From contig OU452206.1 in the NCBI GenBank assembly GCA_911728435.2, forward strand, positions 62,001-126,000: a stretch of DNA of 64,000 nt. Reading direction: 5' to 3'. The DNA comes from Apoderus coryli (Eukaryota > Arthropoda > Insecta > Coleoptera > Attelabidae). Made by a program: the position numbers and the translations under genes. This document shows positions 30,826 to 44,925 of the stretch, piece by piece; the first letter of the stretch is position 1; each line of letters begins with the position of its first letter. The notes beneath the pieces were generated by a model, which was not told the origin of the DNA, did not search any database, and saw only the letters and a program-made list of their open reading frames with translations.

Positions 30826-33366
30826 CCTGTACATTCTGCTTATTAATTAATGTTGTTATAATCTGAGAAATACTTAGCACATAGCCAGATGTTAAAATAA
30901 CGTTAACCTTAATAGTGGTGGACGTTATTTTTGGGACTACAGTATCTTGTATTGTGGGTTCGTTGGTTTTTCATAATTTGAGAATTTTTTTTTCTAACGT
31001 TGGTGTCACTTATTTTAATTGACACTTCTAGTTTCACGTCATAAATAAATAGGTTATATTATGGGGCTTGGAGGCTAAAAGTAAACAGTAGTAGTATGAA
31101 TTGTAACTTGTAACTATATTTGATTTGATAAAAATAAACTGTGCTGGCTGTATCCTACTGAGAAAGGGCAAGAGGCCAAAAGTTAGTACTCGCTTAGGCG
31201 GTAACTTAAAAAAAAAAACGAAATAACTTGAAGCATTCAAAATATGGAACTACAGGCAAGAGACAGAAATCAATTTGGAAATGGAAATTTGGTGGCCAAC
31301 ATCCCCTAATAATAATAATACGTGGTGTATAAAATAAAAAGTGTAGTTAATTCTATATTGATTTGTTGTGTTTACGGTTTATAATTTTTGAGTATTTAAA
31401 TAAAAACATGATAAGTATATGCAGCTGGTTTTCTATCGAAAAATAAGTATAGTAACTTAATTTTAGTTAGTTAACTACTTACTATTTACACAGAATATTA
31501 CTTATTCTGTGCTATTTATATGAATATACATAATGGCTATACTTACTTAAAGACTTAAACTTAACAAAATTACGTACCTATTTTGCTTCATTGAATGTAA
31601 TAATAATAATGTACCTACCTACCGATGTTGCCCTCATAATAGAAAATTTAATTAGATAGCTTTTCCTCGGTACAGTAGGTATAACTTGAAAAATGGATTC
31701 AAGTTTGCTCTAAAGTAAGAAATAAAACACTTAGATATTGTTATTGGAATAAATCTAATGTTCATTGAGTAAGAATAGTTTAAAGTCGATAGGTATTAAA
31801 TTCTTGTTATGGTTCTTGGAAAGTTTTTATTGAGTATAGATAGATGCTTTTCAGTGGTGGTTAGAGATTCAGACGTCTATCTGGTCGTTTGAGGAGTGCC
31901 TTTGTATGCTGAAAAGGTGTATATGGTAAGATTTAATTGTGATAATATGTTGTAAATATTTTACCTAGCATGTAGGTGAAAGATTCATAGTTTTATTCGT
32001 CATTCGTAACTGGTAACACATGAACTAAAACCTCTCCTTTTATGACCCCAATGTTTGCATATATGTTGTAAAACTAATGTGGAAAATGAGCCATGTTATT
32101 TATTTTCTGTATCCTCTCTCTTGGTATCGTATTTTGAGTTTTTCCTACAAATAATGGTAAGTTAAGTCGTTGCGGAATGTCAACAAATAATTTCATCAAA
32201 GTGTACGGTGATAACCCTATTTTATATAATTGTACACTTACCTGCCGGTATATATTCTTTTTCAATTTCCATTCTGTCTTTTACAGTAATATTTTTGGAA
32301 ATTATTATTATTACTATAGACAGTTTAGTACACCATAATTATAATGACAGATGGATTTATGTTATAATTTGACACTATGGACATTCTCTACTTCTTTGGA
32401 GGTAGGGTTCAGTATATTTGCATTATTTTTGACATAAGTAAGCATCAGTTTTGACTGGAAATTTTCATATAAGCTTTGTCAGCTAGGTACTTCCAATACA
32501 AACAATTATTTATTGATATCGAAATTTTTTTGTGTGGTGTAGCTGTCACAATTTATATGACATTTGGAATAGTGATATTTATAAAAGGAACGTAGTATGT
32601 GTGAAGTGAGACATATTTTTAAAGAATAATACTTTTTCAATAGAATTCACGAATGTGTACGTCATTCATTGATAGGATTGTCACTAAAAATATAAGAAAT
32701 TGCTTCTCCCATATGTTTTTCTAAGGATATAGTCATGAAAAAGGTTTTCAAAAAAAATCGACAAATTCCAATATAGTTGCACCTCTAGTTTACGTTATAA
32801 TTTGGTTTTGGTCAAATGTTTTTTCTAACACGTCAAACAAATTGCTTGTGTCACATAGTTTATTATTTTCTTTGTTTACTTCATAGTCTAAAAGTTTTCG
32901 GCATTATTTTTATGTTTAAGATCAATTTCTATCAACATGTTGTATATTGTAGTGTTATAAAAAGGTTATTCGATATAGTTGTAGTAAATTTAGAAGTTGT
33001 CATTGTGTATTTAAAGTAATTTTACTGAAAAAGTGATAATAACCTAAAGTGACAGTGCCATGAAAGCCGTCAGATGGATGGATGTGATCATGTTTTTGAA
33101 TAGCCCCAGAAGAATATGTACCTCTGCGTCGCACACTTCAATTAACTGTGTAGATGTAATTAAATTAATTAATAAAATAGTGAGACCGCATTAAATCACA
33201 GTTGAAAAGTAGCCTATTTAAAAGTTTCGAAACTAAAATTGCCTTTTAGACTGCACTGCGGGTACTTGGTATGGCGTAACTTTAGTTATGGTGGCTTTAA
33301 ATTTGGCCTTTTTGCAGCTTTTCGACGACAAAGACAGCGCTATCAGAATTTATATTTATTAATAAA

Positions 33367-34873
33367 GAATAATACTTTTTCAATAGAATTTACGAATGTG
33401 TATGTCATTCATTTATAGGATTGTGATTAAAAATATAAGAAATTGCTTCTCCCATATGTTTTTCTAAGGATATAGACATGAATAAGGTTTTAAAAAAAAA
33501 TCGACAAATTCCAATATAGTTGCACCTCTAGTTCACGTCATAATTTGGTTTTGGTAAAATGTTTTTTCTAACACGTCAAACAAATTGCTTGTGTCAAATA
33601 GTTTATTATTTTCTTTGTTTACTTCATAGTCTAAAAGTTTTCGGCATTAATTTTATGTTTAAGATCAATTTCTATCAACATGTTGTATATTGTAGTGTTA
33701 TAAAAAGGTTATTCGATATAGTTGTAGTAAATTTAGAAGTTGTCATTGTGTATTTAAAGTAATTTTACTGAAAAAGTGATATTAACCTTAATAACCTAAA
33801 GTGACAGTGCCATGAAAGCCGTCAGATGGATGGATGTGATCATATATTTGTGAATAGCCCCAGAAGAATATCTCCCTCTGCGTCGCACACTTCAATTAAC
33901 TGTGTAGATGTAATTAAATTAATTAATAAAATAGTGAGACCGCATTAAATCACAGTTGAAAAGTAGCCTATTTAAAAGTTTCGAAAATAAAATTCCCATT
34001 TAGACTGCACTGCGGGTACTTGTTACGGCGTAACTTTAGTTATGGTGGCTTTAAATTTGGCCTTTTTGCAGCTTTTCGACGACAAAGACAGCGCTATCAG
34101 AATTTATAATTATTAATAAAGAATAATACTTTTTCAATAGAATTTACGAATGTGTATGTCATTCATTTATAGGATTGTGATTAAAAATATAAGAAATTGC
34201 TTCTCCCATATGTTTTTCTAAGGATATAGACATGAATAAGGTTTTAAAAAAAAATCGACAAATTCCAATATAGTTGCACCTCTAGTTCACGTCATAATTT
34301 GGTTTTGGTAAAATGTTTTTTCTAACACGTCAAACAAATTGCTTGTGTCAAATAGTTTATTATTTTCTTTGTTTACTTCATAGTCTAAAAGTTTTCGGCA
34401 TTAATTTTATGTTTAAGATCAATTTCTATCAACATGTTGTATATTGTAGTGTTATAAAAAGGTTATTCGATATAGTTGTAGTAAATTTAGAAGTTGTCAT
34501 TGTGTATTTAAAGTAATTTTACTGAAAAAGTGATATTAACCTTAATAACCTAAAGTGACAGTGCCATGAAAGCCGTCAGATGGATGGATGTGATCATATA
34601 TTTGTGAATAGCCCCAGAAGAATATCTCCCTCTGCGTCGCACACTTCAATTAACTGTGTAGATGTAATTAAATTAATTAATAAAATAGTGAGACCGCATT
34701 AAATCACAGTTGAAAAGTAGCCTATTTAAAAGTTTCGAAAATAAAATTCCCATTTAGACTGCACTGCGGGTACTTGTTACGGCGTAACTTTAGTTATGGT
34801 GGCTTTAAATTTGGCCTTTTTGCAGCTTTTCGACGACAAAGACAGCGCTATCAGAATTTATAATTATTAACAA
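33367..34873. repeat. Two tandem 754-bp copies of a tail end
   Basis: 33367-34120 and 34121-34873 are nearly identical to each other and to U1 28910-29663, starting at GAATAATACT in all three. They differ at many sites from the adjacent U2 copy (32627-33366). Confidence 0.93.
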
Positions 34874-35189
34874 GAAATCCCTTCGGGATTTCCCAGTCGT
34901 TGTGTGGTAGTTTTATCTATAAAAAAAGTCATTGAGGGTGGCAAAAAAAATGAAAAAAAAAATAAAAAAAAAAAAAATTTCAAGGAAAAAAATGTTTCTA
35001 TTATTAAAAAAAATTTAAAAAAAAAAAATTTAAAAAAAAAAAATTCAAAAAAAAAAATTTAAAAAAAAAAAAATTTAAAAAAAAAATTAAAAAAAAAAAT
35101 AATTCAAAAATTAATTAAAAAAAAGTATTGCCAGAGCTGAAAATCTGAAAATGTTTCTATCTATTATTGAAAATAAATAGAAACATTTT

Positions 35190-38100
35190 TGAGTTACCCC
35201 GTAGAAAACCTCTAGGAGCATATAGTTTAACTTTCAAAGAAATCTTGAATTGAAACCCAAAGAAATCAAAAAATTATTCAAAATATTACTATTTCACCTT
35301 AACAAAATAAAGAAATACATTTTTGATTCACCCTGTATATAAATTTGAGCTTATAGTTTAACTTTCAAAAAATCTTGATTTGAAATCTAAAGAAATCAAA
35401 AAGTTATTCAAAATATTTCACCTTAACAAAATAAAGAAATACATTTTTGAATCACCCTGTATATAAATTTGAGCTTATAGTTTAACTTTCAAAAAATCTT
35501 GATTTGAAATCTAAAGAAATCAAAAAATTAATCAAAATATTTCACCTTAACAAAATAAAGAAATACATTTTTGATTCACCCTGTATATAAATTTGAGCTT
35601 ATAGTTTAACTTTCAAAAAATCTTGATTTTAAATCTAAAGAAATCAAAAAGTTATTCAAAATATTACTATTTCACCTAAACAAAATAAAGAAATACATTT
35701 TTGATTCACCCTGTATATAAATTTGAGCTTATAGTTTAACTTTTAAAAAAATCTTGATTTGAAATCTAAAGAAATCAAAAAGTTATTCAAAACAATACTA
35801 TTTCACCTTAACAAAATAAAGAAATACATTTTTGATTCACCCTGTATATAAATTTGAGCTTATAGTTTAACTTTCAAAAAATCTTGATTTGAAATCTAAA
35901 GATATCAAAAAATTATTCCAAGTATTACTATTTCGCCTTAACAAAATAAATAAATACATTTTTGATTCACCCTGTATATAAATTTGAGCTTATAGTTTAA
36001 CTTTTAAAAAAATCTTGATTTGAAATCTAAAGAAATCAAAAAGTTATTCAAAACAATACTATTTCAGCTTAACAAAATAAAGAAATACATTTTTGATTCA
36101 CCCTGTATATAAATTTGAGCTTATAGTTTAACTTTCAAAAAATCTTGATTTGAAATCTAAAGAAATCAAAAAGTTATTCAAAATATTTCAGCTTAACAAA
36201 ATAAAGAAATACATTTTTGATTCACCCTGTATATAAATTTGAGCTTGTAGTTTAACTTTCAAAAAATCTTGATTTGAAATCTAAAGAAATCAAAAAGTTA
36301 TTCAAAATATTTCACCTTAACAAAATAAAGAAATACATTTTTGATTCACCCTGTATATAAATTTGAGCTTATAGTTTAACTTTCAAAAAATCTTGATTTG
36401 AAATCTAAAGAAATCAAAAAGTTATTCAAAACAATACTATTTCACCTTAACAAAATAAAGAAATACATTTTTGATTCACCCTGTATATAAATTTGAGCTT
36501 ATAGTTTAACTTTCAAAAAATCTTGATTTGAAATCTAAAGATATCAAAAAATTATTCCAAGTATTACTATTTCGCCTTAACAAAATAAAGAAATACATTT
36601 TTGATTCACCCTGTATATAAATTTGAGCTTATAGTTTAACTTTTAAAAAAATCTTGATTTGAAATCTAAAGATATCAAAAAATTATTCCAAATATTACTA
36701 TTTCGCCTTAACAAAATAAAGAAATACATTTTTGATTCACCCTGTATATAAATTTGAGCTTATAGTTTAACTTTTAAAAAAATCTTGATTTGAAATCTAA
36801 AGATATCAAAAAATTATTCCAAGTATTACTATTTCGCCTTAACAAAATAAAGAAATACATTTTTGATTCACCCTGTATATAAATTTGAGCTTATAGTTTA
36901 ACTTTTAAAAAAATCTTGATTTGAAATCTAAAGATATCAAAAAATTATTTCAAATATTACTATTTCGCCTTAACAAAATAAAGAAATACATTTTTGATTC
37001 ACCCTGTATATAAATTTGAGCTTATAGTTTAACTTTTAAAAAAATCTTGATTTGAAATCTAAAGAAATCAAAAAGTTATTCAAAACAATACTATTTCACC
37101 TTAACAAAATAAAGAAATACATTTTTGATTCACCCTGTATATAAATTTGAGCTTATAGTGTAACTTTCAAAAAATCTTGATTTGAAATCTAAAGATATCA
37201 AAAAATTATTCCAAGTATTACTATTTCGCCTTAACAAAATAAAGAAATACATTTTTGATTCACCCTGTATATAAATTTGAGCTTATAGTTTAACTTTTAA
37301 AAAAATCTTGATTTGAAATCTAAAGATATCAAAAAATTATTTCAAATATTACTATTTCGCCTTAACAAAATAAAGAAATACATTTTTGATTCACCCTGTA
37401 TATAAATTTGAGCTTATAGTTTAACTTTTAAAAAAATCTTGATTTGAAATCTAAAGAAATCAAAAAGTTATTCAAAACAATACTATTTCACCTTAACAAA
37501 ATAAAGAAATACATTTTTGATTCACCCTGTATATAAATTTGAGCTTATAGTGTAACTTTCAAAAAATCTTGATTTGAAATCTAAAGAAATCAAAAAGTTA
37601 TTCAAAACAATACTATTTCACCTTAACAAAATAAAGAAATACATTTTTGATTCACCCTGTATATAAATTTGAGCTTATAGTTTAACTTTTAAAAAAATCT
37701 TGATTTGAAATCTAAAGATATCAAAAAATTATTCCAAATATTACTATTTCGCCTTAACAAAATAAAGAAATACATTTTTGATTCACCCTGTATATAAATT
37801 TGAGCTTATAGTTTAACTTTTATAAAAATCTTGATTTGAAATCTAAAGATATCAAAAAATTATTCCAAGTATTACTATTTCGCCTTAACAAAATAAAGAA
37901 ATACATTTTTGATTCACCCTGTATATAAATTTGAGCTTATAGTTTAACTTTTAAAAAAATCTTGATTTGAAATCTAAAGATATCAAAAAATTATTCCAAA
38001 TATTACTATTTCGCCTTAACAAAATAAAGAAATACATTTTTGATTCACCCTGTATATAAATTTGAGCTTATAGTTTAACTTTTAAAAAAATCTTGATTTG

Positions 38101-38440
38101 AAATCTAAAGAAATCAAAAAGTTATTCAAAACAATACTATTTCACCTTAACAAAATAAAGAAATACATTTTTGATTCACCCTGTATATAAATTTGAGCTT
38201 ATAGTGTAACTTTCAAAAAATCTTGATTTGAAATCTAAAGAAATCAAAAAGTTATTCAAAACAATACTATTTCACCTTAACAAAATAAAGAAATACATTT
38301 TTGATTCACCCTGTATATAAATTTGAGCTTATAGTTTAACTTTTAAAAAAATCTTGATTTGAAATCTAAAGAAATCAAACAATTATTCAAAATATTGCTT
38401 TTTTGACGATAGGAAATAAATTTTTGATTCACCCTTTATA
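35190..38440. repeat. Satellite array of U3
   Basis: About 25 monomers of 124 or 130-132 bp. The short type has AAAATATTTCACC where the longer types have AAAACAATACTATTTCACC or CCAAATATTACTATTTCGCC. A rare variant, TAGTGTAAC for TAGTTTAAC, recurs at 37159, 37551 and 38205 (spacings 392 and 654), showing three- and five-monomer duplications. Confidence 0.95.
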
Positions 38441-38502
38441 TAAATTTAAAACCTATGCTAAAAATTTCTCTTTTAAAGAAAATAAAGTCACCTATCGCTG
38501 AG

Positions 38503-38550
38503 GTTATGCAACCGTAAATACCATAATGATGTGTTGGAGGTTGCATAAGC
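38503..38550. repeat. Inverted repeat in type II tails
   Basis: TTATGCAACC and GGTTGCATAA with a loop of about 25 bases, at the array-tail border of U3. The same element is conserved in U5, U6, U7, U8 and U9 (near 45026, 48644, 52022, 55380 and 58672). Confidence 0.85.
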
Positions 38551-39332
38551 ATAAGATATTAAATAAAGGTCATTGATTGGTTGTAATTATTGAAATTGTA
38601 GCCCGTCTGCACATACTCAACTCCTCCCACTTCACGGGTCATTGAACTTTTTTGCATTATTAATTGAAATTGTAACCTTTCTGGTGGGAATAAATTTTAC
38701 TACTCTGCCAGATTTAGTTCATGTGAATAGCAGTAAAATAAAAATAAGTATAAATTATTAGTTTTTTTACATAAAATAATGTTTTAATATTTGTTATATT
38801 ATTGTGGGAGTTGCGTAAATTAAATTTGTTGGAAAATTAAGTATCTAATCATATTCCATGTGTAAATATATTGCGTGAAACTATGAGGAATATGTTTATG
38901 ATGAAAGTGTTCAAATAAAGTGTGGCAACCGCGATTTTCGCAATTTTTCTAGGTTATTGATGTACAAAGTGTCGAAGAATTTCCAACATTTTTAGTTTAC
39001 AATTAAAAATGTAATAAAGGGCCGTATCATACCGTAAAAGTGCACTCCCGTGTTTAGAACAGTGCCTAGTATAAATCAAAATGCTTTCATTGTATGTGTG
39101 GATGTTGAAAAAAGGTAAATTTATTGATTTAGTAGTAGCATTTTTTGCAGTTTTGTACTGTTGTTTTCTTGAATTTCCTCGTAGAAAAAGTTATTCACCT
39201 CCTTCTCGCACTTTAATTTCGGTTTTGTAGATCTAAATATATTAATAGAATACATAATTTTAATGCATTCAATCAGCTTTGATATATAGCCTATGCTATT
39301 CTGCAAAAAGGAAATTTTCTATAATAGGCAGC

Positions 39333-39363
39333 GCTGCAGTTTCGCCTTCGGCGAAACTGCAGC
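39333..39363. repeat. Variable GC hairpin, type C (U3)
   Basis: Perfect 14-bp stem, GCTGCAGTTTCGCC and its complement, loop TTC. Type C also occurs in U6 (49466-49496) and U8 (56205-56235), each with one mismatch in the outer stem. Confidence 0.95.
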
Positions 39364-39442
39364 CTTAGTGGCTTTAAATTGGGTCTTTTTTTCCCAATTT
39401 TAGAAAGAAACGCGAAGACCACTCGTTAGTATATATTAACAA

Positions 39443-40841
39443 GAAATCCCTTTGGGATTTCTCAGTCGGTTTGTGGTAGTTTTATCTATGAAAAAAGTCA
39501 TTGAGGGTGGCAAAAAAAAAATAAGTTTTTCCTACAAATAATGGTTAGTTAAGTCGTTGCGGCATGTCAACAAATAATTATTTTATATGATTGTACACTT
39601 ATCTTCCGGTATATATTCTTTTTCAATTTCCATTCTGTCTTTTACAGTAATATTTTTGCACATTTTTGGAAATTATTGTATTTACGTTGTTTTACTATAG
39701 ACAGTATACCTAGTACATGTTAATTATTATGACAGATGGATTTATGTTATAATTTGACACTATGGAAAACCTCTACTTCTTTGGTGGTGGAGTTCAGTGT
39801 ATTTGAATTATTTTTTAGATAAGTAAGCATCAGTTTTGACTGGAAATGTTCATATAAGGTTTGTTAGCTAGGTACTTCCAATACAAACAATTATTTATTG
39901 ATATCGAAATATTTTTGTGTGGGGTAGCTGTCACAATTTATATGACATTTGGAATAGTGATATTTATAAAAGGAACGTAGTATGTGTGAAGTGAGTCATA
40001 TTTTTAAAGATTAATACTTTTTCAATAGAATTTATGAATTTGTACGTCATTCTTTGACACGATTGCGACTAAAAATATACGAAATTGCTTCTCCCATATG
40101 TTTTTCTAAGAATATAGTCATGAAAATGGTTTTCAAAGAAAAATCGACAAATTCCAATATAGTTGCGCCTCTAGTTTCACGTCATAATTTGCTAATATTT
40201 CTAACGTTGGTGTCACTTATTTTAGTTTCGTTGACACTTCTAGTTTCACGTCATAATTTGGTTTTGGTCAGAATGTTTTTTCTAACGCGTCAGACAAATT
40301 GCTTGTGTCAAATAGTTTATTATTTTCTTTGTTTACATTCATAGTCAAAAAGTTTTCGGCATTATTTTCATGTTTAAGATCAATTTCTATCAACATGTTG
40401 TATATTGTAGTGTTATAAAAAGGTTATTCGATATAGTTGTAGTAAATTTAGAAGTTGTCATTGTGTATTTAAAGTAATTTTACTGAAAAAGTAATAATAA
40501 CCTAAATAACCTAAAGTGACAGTGCCATGAAAGCCGTCAGATGGATGGATGTGATCAAATGTTTGTGAATAGCTCAAGAAGAATAGTTGATATCTCCCTC
40601 TGCGTCACACACTTAAATGAACTGTGTAGATATAATTAAATTAATTGATTAAATAGTGAAACCGCATTAAATCACAGTTGAAAAGTGCCTAGTTCCCATG
40701 AGAAAAAAATAAATTTTCCATTTGTATTGTGGTGCGATCCATCCTGGCAGCGGATTCGCAGATCGCTTACCCTAACTTTTGCCAATTTTGCAGCTTTTCG
40801 ACGACAAAGACAGCGCTATCAGAATTTATAATTATTAACAA
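39443..40841. repeat. Unit U4: leader joined to a type I tail, no satellite
   Basis: The leader runs through GTCATTGAGGGTGGC into nine A, then jumps directly into the type I tail at a point matching U1 position about 28405. Satellite, most of the A-rich spacer and about 2 kb of tail are missing. Confidence 0.85.
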
Positions 40842-41154
40842 GAAATCCCTTCGGGATTTCCCAGTCGTTGTGTGGTAGTTTTATCTATAAAAAAAGTCAT
40901 TGAGGGTGGCAAAAAAAATGAAAAAAAAAATCAAAAAAAAAAAATTTCAAGGAAAAAAATGTTTCTATTATTAAAAAAAAATTAAAAAAAAAAATTTAAA
41001 AAAAAAAATTTCAAAAAAAAAAATTTCAAAAAAAAAAAATTAAAAAAAAAAAATTTAAAAAAAAAATAATTCAAAAATTAATTAAAAAAAAGTATTGCCA
41101 GAGCTGAAAATCTGAAAATGTTTCTATCTATTATTGAAAATAAATAGAAACATT

Positions 41155-44100
41155 TTTGAGTTACCCCGTAGAAAACCTCTAGGAGCATATAGTTTAAGTT
41201 TCAAAAAATCTTGATTTGAAATCTAAAGAAATCAAAAAGTTATTCAAAACAATACTATTTCACCTTAACAAAATAAAGAAATACATTTTTGATTCACCCT
41301 GTATATAAATTTGAGCTTATAGTTTAACTTTTAAAAAAATCTTGATTTGAAATCTAAAGAAATCAAAAAATTATTCAAAATATTTCACCTTAACAAAATA
41401 AAGAAATACATTTTTGATTCACCCTGTATATAAATTTGAGCTTATAGTTTAACTTTCAAAAAATCTTGATTTTAAATGTAAAGAAATCAAAAAGTTATTC
41501 AAAATATTACTATTTCACCTAAACAAAATAAAGAAATACATTTTTGATTCACCCTGTATATAAATTTGAGCTTATAGTTTAACTTTTAAAAAAATCTTGA
41601 TTTGAAATCTAAAGAAATCAAAAAGTTATTCAAAACAATACTATTTCACCTTAACAAAATAAAGAAATACATTTTTGATTCACCCTGTATATAAATTTGA
41701 GCTTATAGTTTAACTTTCAAAAAATCTTGATTTGAAATCTAAAGATATCAAAAAATTATTCCAAATATTACTATTTCGCCTTAACAAAATAAAGAAATAC
41801 ATTTTTGATTCACCCTGTATATAAATTTGAGCTTATAGTTTAACTTTCAAAGAAATCTTGATTTGAAATCTAAAGAAATCAAAAAGTTATTCAAAACAAT
41901 ACTATTTCACCTTAACAAAATAAAGAAATACATTTTTGATTCACCCTGTATATAAATTTGAGCTTATAGTTTAACTTTCAAAAAATCTTGATTTGAAATC
42001 TAAAGAAATCAAAAAGTTATTCAAAATATTTCACCTAAACAAAATAAAGAAATACATTTTTGATTCACCCTGTATATAAATTTGAGCTTATAGTTTAACT
42101 TTCAAAAAATCTTGATTTTAAATGTAAAGAAATCAAAAAGTTATTCAAAATATTACTATTTCACCTAAACAAAATAAAGAAATACATTTTTGATTCACCC
42201 TGTATATAAATTTGAGCTTATAGTTTAACTTTTAAAAAAATCTTGATTTGAAATCTAAAGAAATCAAAAAGTTATTCAAAACAATACTATTTCACCTTAA
42301 CAAAATAAAGAAATACATTTTTGATTCACCCTGTATATAAATTTGAGCTTATAGTTTAACTTTCAAAAAATCTTGATTTGAAATCTAAAGAAATCAAAAA
42401 GTTATTCAAAACAATACTATTTCACCTTAACAAAATAAAGAAATACATTTTTGATTCACCCTGTATATAAATTTGAGCTTATAGTTTAACTTTTAAAAAA
42501 ATCTTGATTTGAAATCTAAAGAAATCAAAAAGTTATTCAAAACAATACTATTTCACCTTAACAAAATAAAGAAATACATTTTTGATTCACCCTGTATATA
42601 AATTTGAGCTTATAGTTTAACTTTCAAAAAATCTTGATTTGAAATCTAAAGATATCAAAAAATTATTCCAAATATTACTATTTCGCCTTAACAAAATAAA
42701 GAAATACATTTTTGATTCACCCTGTATATAAATTTGAGCTTATAGTTTAACTTTCAAAGAAATCTTGATTTGAAATCTAAAGAAATCAAAAAGTTATTCA
42801 AAACAATACTATTTCACCTTAACAAAATAAAGAAATACATTTTTGATTCACCCTGTATATAAATTTGAGCTTATAGTTTAACTTTCAAAAAATCTTGATT
42901 TGAAATCTAAAGAAATCAAAAAGTTATTCAAAATATTTCACCTAAACAAAATAAAGAAATACATTTTTGATTCACCCTGTATATAAATTTGAGCTTATAG
43001 TTTAACTTTCAAAAAATCTTGATTTTAAATGTAAAGAAATCAAAAAGTTATTCAAAATATTACTATTTCACCTAAACAAAATAAAGAAATACATTTTTGA
43101 TTCACCCTGTATATAAATTTGAGCTTATAGTTTAACTTTCAAAAAATCTTGATTTTAAATGTAAAGAAATCAAAAAGTTATTCAAAATATTACTATTTCA
43201 CCTTAACAAAATAAAGAAATACATTTTTGATTCACCCTGTATATAAATTTGAGCTTATAGTTTAACTTTCAAAAAATCTTGATTTGAAATCTAAAGAAAT
43301 CAAAAAGTTATTCAAAACAATACTATTTCACCTTAACAAAATAAAGAAATACATTTTTGATTCACCCTGTATATAAATTTGAGCTTATAGTTTAACTTTC
43401 AAAAAATCTTGATTTTAAATCTAAAGAAATCAAAAAGTTATTCAAAATATTACTATTTCACCTAAACAAAATAAAGAAATACATTTTTGATTCACCCTGT
43501 ATATAAATTTGAGCTTATAGTTTAACTTTTAAAAAAATCTTGATTTGAAATCTAAAGAAATCAAAAAGTTATTCAAAACAATACTATTTCACCTTAACAA
43601 AATAAATACATTTTTGATTCACCCTGTATATAAATTTGAGCTTATAGTTTAACTTTCAAAAAATCTTGATTTGAAATCTAAAGATATCAAAAAATTATTC
43701 CAAGTATTACTATTTCGCCTTAACAAAATAAAGAAATACATTTTTGATTCACCCTGTATATAAATTTGAGCTTATAGTTTAACTTTTAAAAAAATCTTGA
43801 TTTAAAATCTAAAGAAATCAAAAAGTTATTCAAAACAATACTATTTCAGCTTAACAAAATAAAGAAATACATTTTTGATTCACCCTGTATATAAATTTGA
43901 GCTTATAGTTTAACTTTCAAAAAATCTTGATTTGAAATCTAAAGAAATCAAAAAGTTATTCAAAATATTTCACCTTAACAAAATAAAGAAATACATTTTT
44001 GATTCACCCTGTATATAAATTTGAGCTTATAGTTTAACTTTTAAAAAAATCTTGATTTGAAATCTAAAGAAATCAAAAAGTTATTCAAAACAATACTATT

Positions 44101-44925
44101 TCAGCTTAACAAAATAAAGAAATACATTTTTGATTCACCCTGTATATAAATTTGAGCTTATAGTTTAACTTTCAAAAAATCTTGATTTGAAATCTAAAGA
44201 AATCAAAAAGTTATTCAAAATATTTCACCTTAACAAAATAAAGAAATACATTTTTGATTCACCCTGTATATAAATTTGAGCTTATAGTTTAACTTTTAAA
44301 AAAATCTTGATTTGAAATCTAAAGAAATCAAAAAGTTATTCAAAACAATACTATTTCACCTAAACAAAATAAAGAAATACATTTTTGATTCACCCTGTAT
44401 ATAAATTTGAGCTTATAGTTTAACTTTCAAAAAATCTTGATTTGAAATCTAAAGAAATCAAAAAGTTATTCAAAACAATACTATTTCACCTTAACAAAAT
44501 AAAGAAATACATTTTTGATTCACCCTGTATATAAATTTGAGCTTATAGTTTAACTTTCAAAAAATCTTGATTTGAAATCTAAAGAAATCAAAAAGTTATT
44601 CAAAACAATACTATTTCACCTAAACAAAATAAAGAAATACATTTTTGATTCACCCTGTATATAAATTTGAGCTTATAGTTTAACTTTCAAAAAATCTTGA
44701 TTTTAAATCTAAAGATATCAAAAAATTATTCAAAATATTTCACCTTAACAAAATAAAGAAATACATTTTTGATTCACCCTGTATATAAATTTGAGCTTAT
44801 AGTTTAACTTTTAAAAAAATCTTGATTTGAAATCTAAAGAAATCAAAAAGTTATTCAAAACAATACTATTTCACCTTAACAAAATAAAGAAATACATTTT
44901 TGATTCACCCTGTATATAAATTTAA
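41155..44925. repeat. Satellite array of U5 with a 907-bp higher-order repeat
   Basis: About 29 monomers. Variant markers recur 907 bp apart, or seven monomers: GATATC at 41744 and 42651, CAAAGAAATC at about 41850 and 42757, TTTAAATG at 42117 and 43024. Confidence 0.92.

Larger units (their letters stand above)
29664..34873. repeat. Composite unit U2 (type I tail) with two extra tail copies
   Basis: Same order as U1. Satellite at 29955-30825 (six to seven 132-bp monomers), tail from 30826 with a deletion relative to U1 (lacking U1 26974-27872), ending at about 33366. Two further 754-bp copies of the tail end follow. ORFs of 63 and 67 codons repeat with the DNA and are not genes. Confidence 0.9.
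34874..39442. repeat. Composite unit U3 (type II tail, C hairpin)
   Basis: Hairpin, leader, A-rich spacer (34920-35130), a satellite of about 25 monomers and a 1 kb type II tail. The tail has an inverted repeat (38503-38550), a 14-bp GC hairpin (39333-39363) and an AAATTGGG/CCCAATTT hairpin (39376-39400). No gene. Confidence 0.9.

Noticed and set aside
29103..34516. A 67-codon ORF repeated at 29103, 32816, 33559 and 34313
   Set aside because: It recurs only because the DNA is duplicated. The U4 copy is broken and there is no start context or family.
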